Below are positions 39,056-47,227 of a stretch of DNA of 64,000 nt, one piece after another. The stretch spans positions 1 to 64,000 of the forward strand of contig JAGRJY010000070.1 in assembly GCA_020442465.1 (NCBI GenBank), in the 5' to 3' direction. The translations under genes were made by a program, and so were the position numbers. Every line of letters begins with the position of its first letter. Positions within the stretch are counted from its first letter, which is position 1. The DNA is from Lysobacterales bacterium (GTDB taxonomy: Bacteria; Pseudomonadota; Gammaproteobacteria; Xanthomonadales; Xanthomonadaceae). The notes beneath the pieces were generated by a model, which ran no database searches, was not told the origin of the DNA, and saw nothing but the letters and a program-made list of their open reading frames with translations.

Positions 39056-41656
39056 ATGAATTTCAGAAATATCCGTGCCATTGTCTTCTGTTTGATTGCC
39101 GCGATGCTCGCGAGCGCATGCGGAGGGGGCGGGGGAGGAGACTCCAGTGCGTTCTCGCCGCCGAGCACGAGAATCACGGCGAGCGCCACCACCACCAACC
39201 CGGCGGCAGGGCAGCATGTCGATGTCACCGTCCGCGTATCGGATGGAAATGGCGCTCCCATTTCGAACAATACAATCGTCACGGCGCTTCTTACGCCGGC
39301 GAGTCTCGGAACCATTGTGGGGATCGGTCCTGAAGGCCCTCTCGTCAACAACAACACCGCTGTTACTCAGGGTGGAGTCGCCGCGTTCCGGTTCATTGGA
39401 AACGGGTCCGGTACGGTCACAGTTACGTTCTCAGTCAGGGTGCCAGATTTGGGCAGCACAACGCCCACCACAACGACGTTGACGTTTCAAGTCGCGCCAG
39501 GCATTGATCGTGTCACACTTCAGCCCACGACCACGACGCTGCCAATCAACGCGCTGGGTGTTGATCCGTTTGTGGGCTCCCCGTACATGTCGGAGGTTAC
39601 GGTCACCGTTCGAACAGCGAGCGGACAGCTGGTGACCCAGAATGATGGATTGAATGTCTCGGTGAATCCGGTTGGCCTGACTGGTGGCTTCTCCACCTTG
39701 GACGACCCGACGACACTAGATGATCCGACAACGCCGGAGATTGAGAACAACGAGTTCCTGAATCGGTTGGCTCAGGGCCCGGTAAACATCAATGCTGGCA
39801 AGGCGACAATCTTTTTCCACGCCTTGAATTTCTCCGGGCAGTCAACACTGACAGTAACGACGGTGGATCCGGAGACGTTGGAGACCGTGTCCGCCCAAGT
39901 CGTCTTCAACATCGTTTCCACTACTCCTCCGCTGCCGTCGAATGTGCAGGTCACACCAACGAACAACGCACAGTACATCACTTCCTCGGGCGGACCGACG
40001 AGCTCCCAGTTCAACATTCGTGTGACTGATGCCAACGGTCAGAATGTCCCCAATCCAGCTTCTGGAAGTGCCGCTTTCAACAACCTCCGTCTCGAGCTGC
40101 TCGGAGACGCGTTGGGTGCAAGATTGAGTGGCGTCAACGCATCCGGCGGATCGGTGAATGGTTCGACAATCAGCATGGCTACTACCTCGGGGGCTGCCGG
40201 TGCCACCTTGATCAGCGGGAGCTCACCGGGCAACGTGCGGATCAGGGCGACAGCCGACCGCGCCGACAACAACGTCGACAACGGCATCAGCGATCCGGTG
40301 TTCGGCGAGCGCACCGTGGCGATCTCCGATGGCATCCTGTTCGATCTCGACATCACCCAGCCGGCTCCGGCCGAGCAACCGGTGTTCTCGAACGAAGACG
40401 GCTCGTACACCGTGCCAGTCTCCATCATCGCAACCGACCGGCTCGGCAACCCGGTGCTTCCGGGCACCACGATCACCTTCGGCCTGATCGACGAGCCGCA
40501 GCAGTTCGGCGCCGGCGACTTCTTCCTCTCGGGTCTGGATGGCGATCCGCAGGAAGGTGGCACCCTGTTTACCGCACCGGGAGGCGCTTTCCTCACCGCC
40601 GGTGGCGGTGCGGGCCCGGGAGACGCTCTGGTGCTCTTCGGCGAAGACATCATCGGCAATCGTGACCACGAGTCTGCTCGTCGGATCACCAGCGTGAACT
40701 CGCAGACCTCGCTGACCGTACAGCGTCGCTTCAACCACAACGACACCACGGGTTCGATCGTCAATTCCGGACCGGTCCTGCCGTACGTGATCGGTCGAGC
40801 TGCCGACGGCAATATCCTTGCCTCCGCAACCACGAACGTCATCGGTGTGGCGACGACATTCATGGACTACCCCGTCTCGAAGCTCGGCAAGGTTGCTGTC
40901 GTGTGGGCGCAGGGTGATGGCGACATCGTATCCGGCATGCCGGAGACCGTCGGTGACGCTGAATTCCTCGCCTTCGCCGGCGTATCACCCGCCGCGCTGA
41001 CTGCTGACCCGGCCACCATCATCGGCAACACGACCCAGCCGGTTACGGTCTGCGTGACCGACGGGCTCGGCGCCGGCGTCGGCGGCATCTACGTGGGCTT
41101 CTCCTACGAAAGTTCCGAAGCCGGCACGGTGACGGTGAACGGTGTGCCGGGACCGGGTATTGCACCCGTCCCGACGAGCCTGGGCACTGGCTGCGTGACG
41201 CTGAACGTGTCCACGGCCGGCGTGCTCGGAACGGGAACGATCACGTTTACCGGTGCCGGCGCGTCCGACACAGTTGACGTGGTTACCGGCGTGCAGGTGC
41301 TGTTCGCCACTCCGTCGCGCTTCAGCGGCGAGACCACCGGTCTGGTGACGCTCAGCCTGCGTGACGCGAATGGTGTGCCGGTGAGCGGAGTGCAGCTGGT
41401 CGGCAACTGCGATCTGACACCTGCGAGCAACCCGATCCAGACGCCAACCGCGAGCACCGCGCCGGCTCCGGGTTCGACCGGCATCACCGACTCCAACGGC
41501 CAGGCGGTGTTCAGCATCGTGGCGCTTGGTGTTGACTCCTGCACCGGCACTCCGGGTGAGGCGTCGTGCACCTACACCACCTTGTTCGGTTCGCCGACCG
41601 CAGTGGTGGACATCGTGGGTCGCGATATCGGGGCGTTCAGCCCGGATTGCCCTTGA
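39056..41656 (+). CDS. Large Ig-like-repeat lipoprotein linked to the pil operon
   Basis: I start this at ATG 39056, with GGAG 7 bases upstream, because it gives a clean lipoprotein signal: a hydrophobic stretch ending LASAC, with C22 as the lipidated residue, then six glycines and a disordered linker. The 866-residue product is made of Thr/Val/Asn-rich beta-sandwich repeats like bacterial Ig-like (Big_1/invasin) domains, for example VDVTVRVSDGNGAPIS, FNIRVTDANGQNVP, VSIIATDRLGNPVLPG and LSLRDANGVPVSGVQL, each followed by a segment like ITDSNGQAVFSIV. Cysteines appear only in the last third. It starts 67 bases after pilQ and ends at a strong terminator, so it is probably the sixth gene of the pil transcript. 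The first half is less GC-rich than the second (break near 40230). A role in pilus function or adhesion is inferred from position; no enzyme motif is seen. Confidence 0.8.
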   Translation: MNFRNIRAIVFCLIAAMLASACGGGGGGDSSAFSPPSTRITASATTTNPAAGQHVDVTVRVSDGNGAPISNNTIVTALLTPASLGTIVGIGPEGPLVNNNTAVTQGGVAAFRFIGNGSGTVTVTFSVRVPDLGSTTPTTTTLTFQVAPGIDRVTLQPTTTTLPINALGVDPFVGSPYMSEVTVTVRTASGQLVTQNDGLNVSVNPVGLTGGFSTLDDPTTLDDPTTPEIENNEFLNRLAQGPVNINAGKATIFFHALNFSGQSTLTVTTVDPETLETVSAQVVFNIVSTTPPLPSNVQVTPTNNAQYITSSGGPTSSQFNIRVTDANGQNVPNPASGSAAFNNLRLELLGDALGARLSGVNASGGSVNGSTISMATTSGAAGATLISGSSPGNVRIRATADRADNNVDNGISDPVFGERTVAISDGILFDLDITQPAPAEQPVFSNEDGSYTVPVSIIATDRLGNPVLPGTTITFGLIDEPQQFGAGDFFLSGLDGDPQEGGTLFTAPGGAFLTAGGGAGPGDALVLFGEDIIGNRDHESARRITSVNSQTSLTVQRRFNHNDTTGSIVNSGPVLPYVIGRAADGNILASATTNVIGVATTFMDYPVSKLGKVAVVWAQGDGDIVSGMPETVGDAEFLAFAGVSPAALTADPATIIGNTTQPVTVCVTDGLGAGVGGIYVGFSYESSEAGTVTVNGVPGPGIAPVPTSLGTGCVTLNVSTAGVLGTGTITFTGAGASDTVDVVTGVQVLFATPSRFSGETTGLVTLSLRDANGVPVSGVQLVGNCDLTPASNPIQTPTASTAPAPGSTGITDSNGQAVFSIVALGVDSCTGTPGEASCTYTTLFGSPTAVVDIVGRDIGAFSPDCP

Positions 41657-41689
41657 TTCACCGATACGGCTGATTGACATGTGATCTTG

Positions 41690-41717
41690 AGGGGAGCGAA
41701 AGCTCCCCTCTTTTTTT
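41690..41717 (+). terminator. Intrinsic terminator ending the pil-lipoprotein transcript
   Basis: AGGGGAGC (41690-41697), loop GAAA and GCTCCCCT (41702-41709) are followed by C and seven T bases, a textbook terminator. Confidence 0.95.
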
Positions 41718-41953
41718 GTTGGTGACCCGGGAACCTCGCGCTAGAAAAGGCGTCTAACGGCACCGGCCCTTCCTCCTGGTGGGCGTCGCCCGGCATGAAA
41801 TCAGCACCTCGCTGACTGGACCACCTGGACGCCGGAAAGCGTTGGGTCGCGACACCGACGGGCGGGCCGACTGACTGTCGCTCCGGCGAAGGGCAGGTAG
41901 CAGCGTGACAGCCGGCCTCCAGGCACAGTGCCTTCTGGCTCATTCACGCCATC
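41718..41953. other. Gene-free stretch before the MoxR cluster
   Basis: No coding region is supported between the terminator and the moxR regulatory sites. Short open frames here lack ribosome binding sites and family similarity. Confidence 0.5.
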
Positions 41954-41976
41954 TGGCCAAGCCCTAGTCTTGGCCA
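41943..41976 (+). promoter_or_regulatory. Perfect inverted repeat overlapping a weak promoter of the MoxR cluster
   Basis: TGGCCAAG (41954-41961) and CTTGGCCA (41969-41976) are exact reverse complements separated by 7 bases. A weak promoter, TTCACG (41943-41948) with TAGTCT (41965-41970) at 16-base spacing, overlaps it. It may be an operator or a hairpin at the start of the transcript. Confidence 0.45.
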
Positions 41977-41980
41977 CCCC

Positions 41981-42016
41981 ATGAACGCATTCCACGGGCA
42001 ATTCGAACTCGCATGA
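41981..42016 (+). CDS. Eleven-codon mini-ORF overlapping the moxR start
   Basis: ATG 41981 opens a frame of 11 codons (MNAFHGQFELA) whose TGA stop overlaps the moxR ATG as ATGA. No ribosome binding site precedes it. Since moxR itself has no clear ribosome binding site, the mini-ORF could bring ribosomes to it by coupling, or it may be chance. Confidence 0.25.
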   Translation: MNAFHGQFELA

Positions 42017-42966
42017 AGACAGAATCCTTTGCCGCCCTCGAGAACGCCCTGTGCAGCCGTGTGGTTGGGCAGACGAAGTTGGTGGAACGCCTGCTGATCG
42101 CCCTCTTGGCCGACGGACACCTTCTGGTAGAGGGGGCACCCGGTCTCGCCAAGACCACCGTCATCAAGGAAATGGCCAAGCGGGTCGAAGGCAGCTTCCA
42201 CCGCATCCAGTTCACCCCGGATCTGTTGCCCGCCGATCTGACCGGCACCGACGTCTTCCTGCCCCAGGAGGGCCGATTCGAATTTCAGCCCGGGCCGCTG
42301 TTCCACAGCTTCCTCCTTGCCGACGAGATCAACCGAGCGCCGGCAAAGGTTCAGTCCGCCCTACTGGAAGCGATGGGGGAACGACAAATCACGGTAGGCA
42401 AACGAACCTACCCCCTTTCGAAGTACTTCCTGGTCATGGCAACGCAGAACCCGATCGAGCAGGAAGGAACCTACGCGCTTCCCGAGGCGCAGCTGGACCG
42501 CTTTCTCATGCACGTGCAGATCGGCTATCCCGATGCACATACCGAATCCGAGATCTTGCGGATCGCTCGCGATGCCGGTCGCGACGACCGGCCCGCGGAG
42601 GTGCTGGTCTCGGAGCAGGACATCGAGCGCGCGCGCGCGGAAGTGGCGGAGCTGCATCTTGCCGATGTGCTGGAGGACTATATCGTCGAGATCGTGCAGG
42701 CGACGCGCGGCAAGAGTCGCTACGGCAAGGAGGCCGCCGCGGACATTGCCTTTGGCGCCAGCCCGCGCGGCTCGATCGCACTTGAACGCTGCGCCCGAGC
42801 CAAGGCTTGGCTGTCCGGGCGCGAGTACGTCACGCCCGAAGACGTGCAGCAGGTGGCCGAGGATGTGCTGCGGCATCGTGTGCTCGTGACCTACGAGGCC
42901 GAGGCACGCGGAGTGACGAGCTCGGCCTTGATCGATCGAATTCTGCAGGCCATCCCGCTGCCTTGA
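42013..42966 (+). CDS. moxR: MoxR family AAA+ ATPase
   Basis: The 317-residue cytoplasmic ATPase is a MoxR-type chaperone, usually acting with VWA proteins to mature or insert metal cofactors or to maintain envelope stress tolerance. Motifs are Walker A LLVEGAPGLAKTTVIKEMAK (about 38-57), RIQFTPDLLPADLTGTDVF, Walker B FLLADEINRAPAKVQSALLE, sensor 1 VMATQNPIEQEGTYALPEAQ and the arginine-bearing GASPRGSIAL of the lid. It begins a cluster with DUF58, DUF4381, two VWA proteins and BatD on the same strand. Confidence 0.95.
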   Translation: MKTESFAALENALCSRVVGQTKLVERLLIALLADGHLLVEGAPGLAKTTVIKEMAKRVEGSFHRIQFTPDLLPADLTGTDVFLPQEGRFEFQPGPLFHSFLLADEINRAPAKVQSALLEAMGERQITVGKRTYPLSKYFLVMATQNPIEQEGTYALPEAQLDRFLMHVQIGYPDAHTESEILRIARDAGRDDRPAEVLVSEQDIERARAEVAELHLADVLEDYIVEIVQATRGKSRYGKEAAADIAFGASPRGSIALERCARAKAWLSGREYVTPEDVQQVAEDVLRHRVLVTYEAEARGVTSSALIDRILQAIPLP

Positions 42967-42985
42967 TCCGAGAGTGACGGGATTC

Positions 42986-43906
42986 ATGAGTGACGGCACG
43001 CACTACCGACTCGAAGAACTGATCGCGCTCGAACACGAGGCGGTCGTGGTGATTCGTGAGCCGGGTCGTCGTAGCAAGGAGTCGAGCGCAGGGCTGCGTC
43101 GCGCGCCGTTTCGCGGCCGCGGAATGGATTACGCCGAATCACGCCCGTACGCCGTTGGCGATGACGTCAGGCATGTGGACTGGCGAGTGACGGCGCGTAC
43201 GGGCCAACTTCACAGCAAGCTGTTTCACCCGGAGCGCGACCGGATCAGTGTGGCCCTGTATCCGCGAGAGGCGCGCCTGCGGTTCGGAACCCGTGCCTGC
43301 TTCAAGTCTGCGCAGGCCGCGCGTGTGGCCGCCTGCTTCCTATGGCGAGCGCTTCACCAGGGTGATCGTAGTATGGCCACCTCGTTCGGCGAACGATGGG
43401 AGGAAATTGCTCCCATGCAGGGTCGCAAGGGCGTGCTGCGCACGCTGGCCGGACTGGAACGCTGGCAACTCGAAGCCGGGCAGTTCGCGGATGCCATGCC
43501 GGCGCCGACCAGCGCCGAGGAAGCGCTGCATCGGGTGCAGCGCCACGCACGGGCCGGCGCGCGTCTGCTCCTGCTTCTCGACGAGCAGGATGCCAGCGAG
43601 GGCATGATCCGCCAGTGTGGGCAGATGCAGAGGCACCACGACGTGCTGGTGGGCCTGCTTGTCGACCCGATCGAATACGAACCGGTACCACCGGGGCGCT
43701 ATCCCGTGCGCGTCGGCGAGACGCGCGCCTGGCTCGGGCTGGGCGACGCCGCGATCGGCGAGGCATGGCGGGCGCATTTCCACTCGCGATGGGCCGACAT
43801 CAGTGCGGCATTGCGCGAGCGGGGTGTGCGCAATGCCCTGGTGTCGACCACGGCTCGACCGGCCGAAGCGCTGCGCGACGTTCTCGAGAACAGGGGGCTG
43901 TCGTGA
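42986..43906 (+). CDS. DUF58 domain protein of the MoxR cluster
   Basis: I start at ATG 42986 (306 residues); an in-frame GTG at 42974 is possible. The product has no membrane segment. The conserved core is FRGRGMDYAESRPYAVGDDVRHVDWRVTARTGQLHSKLF in two adjoining parts (about 45-85), followed by ERDRISVALYP, the DUF58 signature. The rest resembles a degenerate von Willebrand A fold, LLLLDEQDASEGM and HDVLVGLLVDPIEYE. DUF58 proteins occur with MoxR and are believed to be partners or adaptors of the ATPase. Its stop overlaps the next GTG start. Confidence 0.92.
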   Translation: MSDGTHYRLEELIALEHEAVVVIREPGRRSKESSAGLRRAPFRGRGMDYAESRPYAVGDDVRHVDWRVTARTGQLHSKLFHPERDRISVALYPREARLRFGTRACFKSAQAARVAACFLWRALHQGDRSMATSFGERWEEIAPMQGRKGVLRTLAGLERWQLEAGQFADAMPAPTSAEEALHRVQRHARAGARLLLLLDEQDASEGMIRQCGQMQRHHDVLVGLLVDPIEYEPVPPGRYPVRVGETRAWLGLGDAAIGEAWRAHFHSRWADISAALRERGVRNALVSTTARPAEALRDVLENRGLS

Positions 43907-44391
43907 GCGGGCCAGCGTCGGGCGCGCCGGCGAACGCCATGGACCTGCCCCTGCGGGATATTCATCTGCCTCCTGAACCTTCCTGGTGGCCCCCCGCGCC
44001 CGGATGGTGGTTGCTTGCGGCGGTCCTGCTGATTGCTGTCTTCTTGCTCTACCGTCGACTGCGCGCACAAGCCCTTGCCCGGCGCGCGCGACGCCGGGTG
44101 TTGAGCCAGTTTGAGGCCGAGCTCGCTCAACGCAGCGATGCCACCGACCGCTTGCGCTGCGCGGCGGCATTCCTGCGGCGCTGGCAGATGAAGACGCGCC
44201 CCGATCTGGTCGCCTTGCGCGGAGAAGCGTGGCTCGAGTGGCTGGACGCCGATGCCGCCGAGCGTCCGTACAGTCAGGGCCCGGGACGCATGCTGGTCGA
44301 CGCGCTGTATCGGCCCGACTGCGAGCGGGAAGCTGCCGATGCCTGCGTCGCACTGGTGCGCGACACGCTGGCACGTGGGGTGCCGGCATGA
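43903..44391 (+). CDS. DUF4381 membrane protein
   Basis: The 162-residue protein starts at GTG 43903, overlapping the DUF58 stop. It begins with PLRDIHLPPEPSWWPPAPGW, the usual DUF4381 opening, followed by a single membrane helix (about 29-46, WLLAAVLLIAVFLLYRRL) and a basic cytoplasmic domain with DRLRCAAAFLRRW and RGEAWLEWLDA. Its stop overlaps the next ATG. The family is found almost only in MoxR-VWA operons, and its role is unknown. Confidence 0.9.
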   Translation: MSGPASGAPANAMDLPLRDIHLPPEPSWWPPAPGWWLLAAVLLIAVFLLYRRLRAQALARRARRRVLSQFEAELAQRSDATDRLRCAAAFLRRWQMKTRPDLVALRGEAWLEWLDADAAERPYSQGPGRMLVDALYRPDCEREAADACVALVRDTLARGVPA

Positions 44392-45359
44392 GCCTGATGT
44401 GGCCTTGGCTTCTGCTGACCATGCCGTTGCCATGGCTGCTGGGGCGGTGGCGACGACGCGCCGACGTGGAAGGGCCGGCGCCATTCTGGCCCTACGGCAC
44501 CCAGGTCGGCGCCATCCAACTGGATGCGCGTGCCACGCGCGTTCGCATGCCCTGGCTGCACACCCTGGCTTGGGCGGCGGTCTGTCTTGCAGCCGCGCGT
44601 CCGGTGACCTGGTCCGAGGCCCGGCAGCCACCGGTCAGCGGCAGGGAGTTGATGCTGGCGGTCGACGTGTCCGGCAGCATGGCCGCGGACGACATGGAGA
44701 TTGCCGGCCGGCGCGTCGACCGGCTCGGCGCCGTCAAGGCGGTGGTCGGGGATTTCCTCGCCCGGCGCGCCGGAGATCGCGTTGGCCTGATCCTGTTCGG
44801 CCAGCAGGCTTATCTGCTCACGCCGCTGACCTTCGACCACTCAAGCGTCGCCTACCAGTTGAACACCAGCACGGTGGGTATCGCCGGGCGCGAGACGGCG
44901 ATCGGTGATGCCATCGGTCTTGCGGTCAAGCGCATGCGTGATTCCGCGGCATCACAACGCGTGCTCATTCTGCTCACCGATGGCGTCAACACCGCCGGGG
45001 CACTGACGCCCGAGCAGGCGACCCAGTTGGCCAGTGACCTGGGACTTCGCATCCACACCATTGGCATCGGCAGCAATGAGCCTTCGCGCCAGGGCATGTT
45101 CGGGCTGTTGTTGCCGAGCCCGCCCGCGGAGATCGACGAGGCCGGGCTTCAGCGCATTGCCCAACAGACGGGAGGACGGTACTTCCGCGCGCGCGATGCC
45201 ACCGAGCTTGCCGCCATCTATGCCGAACTCGACCGACTCGAAGCCGTCGAAACCGAAGGCGAAGTGCACCGTTTGAGAGTCGAGTGGTTCTGGGCGCCGC
45301 TGTTGCTGGCTCTGCTTGGGTTGGCCATCCGGCGTCATCGGTCGGAGCGACCCGCGTGA
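44388..45359 (+). CDS. batA: VWA-domain membrane protein, BatA-like
   Basis: The 323-residue protein starts at ATG 44388, overlapping the DUF4381 stop. It has an N-terminal membrane helix (about 3-18), a second near 62-74, a VWA domain (about 87-280) with the complete MIDAS motif LAVDVSGSMAADD, the threonine in TPLTFDHSS and the aspartate in LILLTDGVNTAG, and a C-terminal membrane helix (about 300-316, FWAPLLLALLGLAI). The metal site is exposed to the cytoplasm or periplasm depending on topology. It is partnered with the next VWA protein, as in Bacteroides aerotolerance (Bat) operons. Confidence 0.92.
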   Translation: MSLMWPWLLLTMPLPWLLGRWRRRADVEGPAPFWPYGTQVGAIQLDARATRVRMPWLHTLAWAAVCLAAARPVTWSEARQPPVSGRELMLAVDVSGSMAADDMEIAGRRVDRLGAVKAVVGDFLARRAGDRVGLILFGQQAYLLTPLTFDHSSVAYQLNTSTVGIAGRETAIGDAIGLAVKRMRDSAASQRVLILLTDGVNTAGALTPEQATQLASDLGLRIHTIGIGSNEPSRQGMFGLLLPSPPAEIDEAGLQRIAQQTGGRYFRARDATELAAIYAELDRLEAVETEGEVHRLRVEWFWAPLLLALLGLAIRRHRSERPA

Positions 45360-47227
45360 TCGAGGCCCTGTCGAGCTTTCTGTTCCTGCGTCCGTGGTGC
45401 CTGTTGCTGCTGCTCTGGCCGCTGTGGTTGCTGCTGCGTCGCCGCACGGACTCGCGCGTCGACGGCGACTGGCAGCGCGTCGTCGACGCACCGCTGCTGC
45501 GGGCGTTGTCAGGCGCTGCATCATCCGGAACATCCCACGCACGCGCTTGGGGACAGGCGCTGGCGCTGACGGTGGCGGTCGTCGCGTTGGCCGGGCCCTC
45601 GTGGCGCATGGTGCCGCAGCCCATGCAGTCCAATCGAGCCGCCTTGGTTGTCGTCGTCGATCTCTCGCAGGGCATGCTGGCCGCCGACCAGAAACCGTCG
45701 CGGTTGCAGCATGCGCGATTCCGTTTGCTCGACCTGCTGGCGCTGCGCAAGGAAGGCCAGACTGCCCTCGTGGCCTATGCCGGCGCGGCCTTTACGGTGG
45801 CGCCCCTGACCGACGACCAGGCGACACTCAGCGAACTGGTGCGCGGTCTCGATCCTGCCATCATGCCGCTTGATGGCAACAACCTCGCGGACGGTCTGCG
45901 GCTGGCTGGCGAGCTGCTGCAGCAGGCGGGCGCAGGGCGCGGAGACGTGCTCGTCGTGACCTACGGCGCCGATGCTGCCGCGGTGAACGCGGCCGAGACG
46001 TTGCGCGCGGCGGGACACCGCGTGTCGGTGTTCGCGTTGGGCAGCGAATCCGGCGCCCCGATTCCACTCCCCGGCGGAGGATTCGTTCGCGATGGATCGG
46101 GAAGTCTGGTGATGTCCCGCGCCGACCTGGGTCAGCTCGGCGCACTAGCGGGCAGCGGCGGTGGCAGTCTCCTGCCTGCCATGAGTGAAGCCGGACAGCT
46201 GCTGTCGGCGGTCGGGGCCGAGCATCTCGATGCGGATACGGAATCGACATCGGATGCGCTGCTGCGCATCGACGATGGCCCGTGGCTGGTGCTGCTTCTC
46301 TTGCCCCTGATGGCCTGGCAGCTGGTGCGTGGCCGCGCCTGGCTGGCGGCTCTGGTGCTCGTGCTCGGCTGGCCGCAACCCTCGCAGGCGATGAGCTGGG
46401 ACAGTCTGTGGCTGAATGACGATCAGCGTGCCCACCGCGCCCTGCTTGAGGACGATGCCGGGAAGGCGCGCGAGCTCGCGCGGAATCCGGCGCTGAAAGG
46501 AAGCGCGGCGTACCGGGACGGCGATTTCGGCGCTGCGGCCGAGGCGTTTGCCGAGGCGCGCGATGATGCCGACGCGCAGTACAACCGCGGCAACGCCCTG
46601 GCACGTGGCGGCGCGCTGCAGGAAGCCATCGCGGCTTACGACGAGGCGCTCGCGCGTGCCCCCGATATGGAAGACGCCGCCTACAACAAGGCGCTGGTCG
46701 AAGAAATGCTGCGCCAGCAGCAGTCTTCGGACTCGCAGCAGGACCCGTCACAGGATCAGGATTCGCAGTCGTCGCAGAGTCCGCAGCAGGGCCAGGGCGA
46801 CGATGCCTCGCAGGGTGAAGATTCGTCGCAGGAAGGTGACGACGAAGGGAAGCAAGGCGAGTCGTCGGAAAGCCAGGACCAGCAGTCGGGCGACAGCAAG
46901 GACGGCCAGGATCAGCCATCGGATGGCGAAACCTCCGACGCTGCGGACAGCGCGGACCAACAGCCGTCCGATCCCGGTCAGGAGAGTCGCGACGCGCTCA
47001 GCAAGCAGATCGATCAGGCGCTCCAGCAGTCCGAGGCACAACAGCAGGAATCGGGCGAGGCCGATGCCAAGCCCGACCCGCAGACCGCGCTCAGCGCCGA
47101 AGAGCTCGAGCGTGCCCAGGCGACGGATCAATGGCTGCGCCGAATCCCCGACGATCCCAGCGGGTTGCTGCGACGCAAGTTCGCGATCGAATACCGGCGC
47201 CGCCTGGCGAACGAGGAACAACCATGA
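45356..47227 (+). CDS. VWA-TPR fusion membrane protein, BatB/BatC-like, with Gln/Ser/Asp-rich tail
   Basis: The start is GTG 45356, overlapping the previous stop; the product has 623 residues. An N-terminal membrane segment (LRPWCLLLLLWPLWLLL, about 11-27) and another near 62-75 precede a VWA domain (about 85-270) whose MIDAS is altered: VVVVDLSQGMLAADQ instead of DxSxS, so metal binding is doubtful. A further membrane segment at about 305-345 is followed by TPR repeats (about 360-460, with AQYNRGNALARGGALQEAIAAYDEALARAPD in overlapping halves). Residues about 460-580 are low-complexity Gln, Ser, Asp and Gly. The fusion joins what are separate BatB and BatC proteins in Bat operons. Confidence 0.9.
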   Translation: MIEALSSFLFLRPWCLLLLLWPLWLLLRRRTDSRVDGDWQRVVDAPLLRALSGAASSGTSHARAWGQALALTVAVVALAGPSWRMVPQPMQSNRAALVVVVDLSQGMLAADQKPSRLQHARFRLLDLLALRKEGQTALVAYAGAAFTVAPLTDDQATLSELVRGLDPAIMPLDGNNLADGLRLAGELLQQAGAGRGDVLVVTYGADAAAVNAAETLRAAGHRVSVFALGSESGAPIPLPGGGFVRDGSGSLVMSRADLGQLGALAGSGGGSLLPAMSEAGQLLSAVGAEHLDADTESTSDALLRIDDGPWLVLLLLPLMAWQLVRGRAWLAALVLVLGWPQPSQAMSWDSLWLNDDQRAHRALLEDDAGKARELARNPALKGSAAYRDGDFGAAAEAFAEARDDADAQYNRGNALARGGALQEAIAAYDEALARAPDMEDAAYNKALVEEMLRQQQSSDSQQDPSQDQDSQSSQSPQQGQGDDASQGEDSSQEGDDEGKQGESSESQDQQSGDSKDGQDQPSDGETSDAADSADQQPSDPGQESRDALSKQIDQALQQSEAQQQESGEADAKPDPQTALSAEELERAQATDQWLRRIPDDPSGLLRRKFAIEYRRRLANEEQP

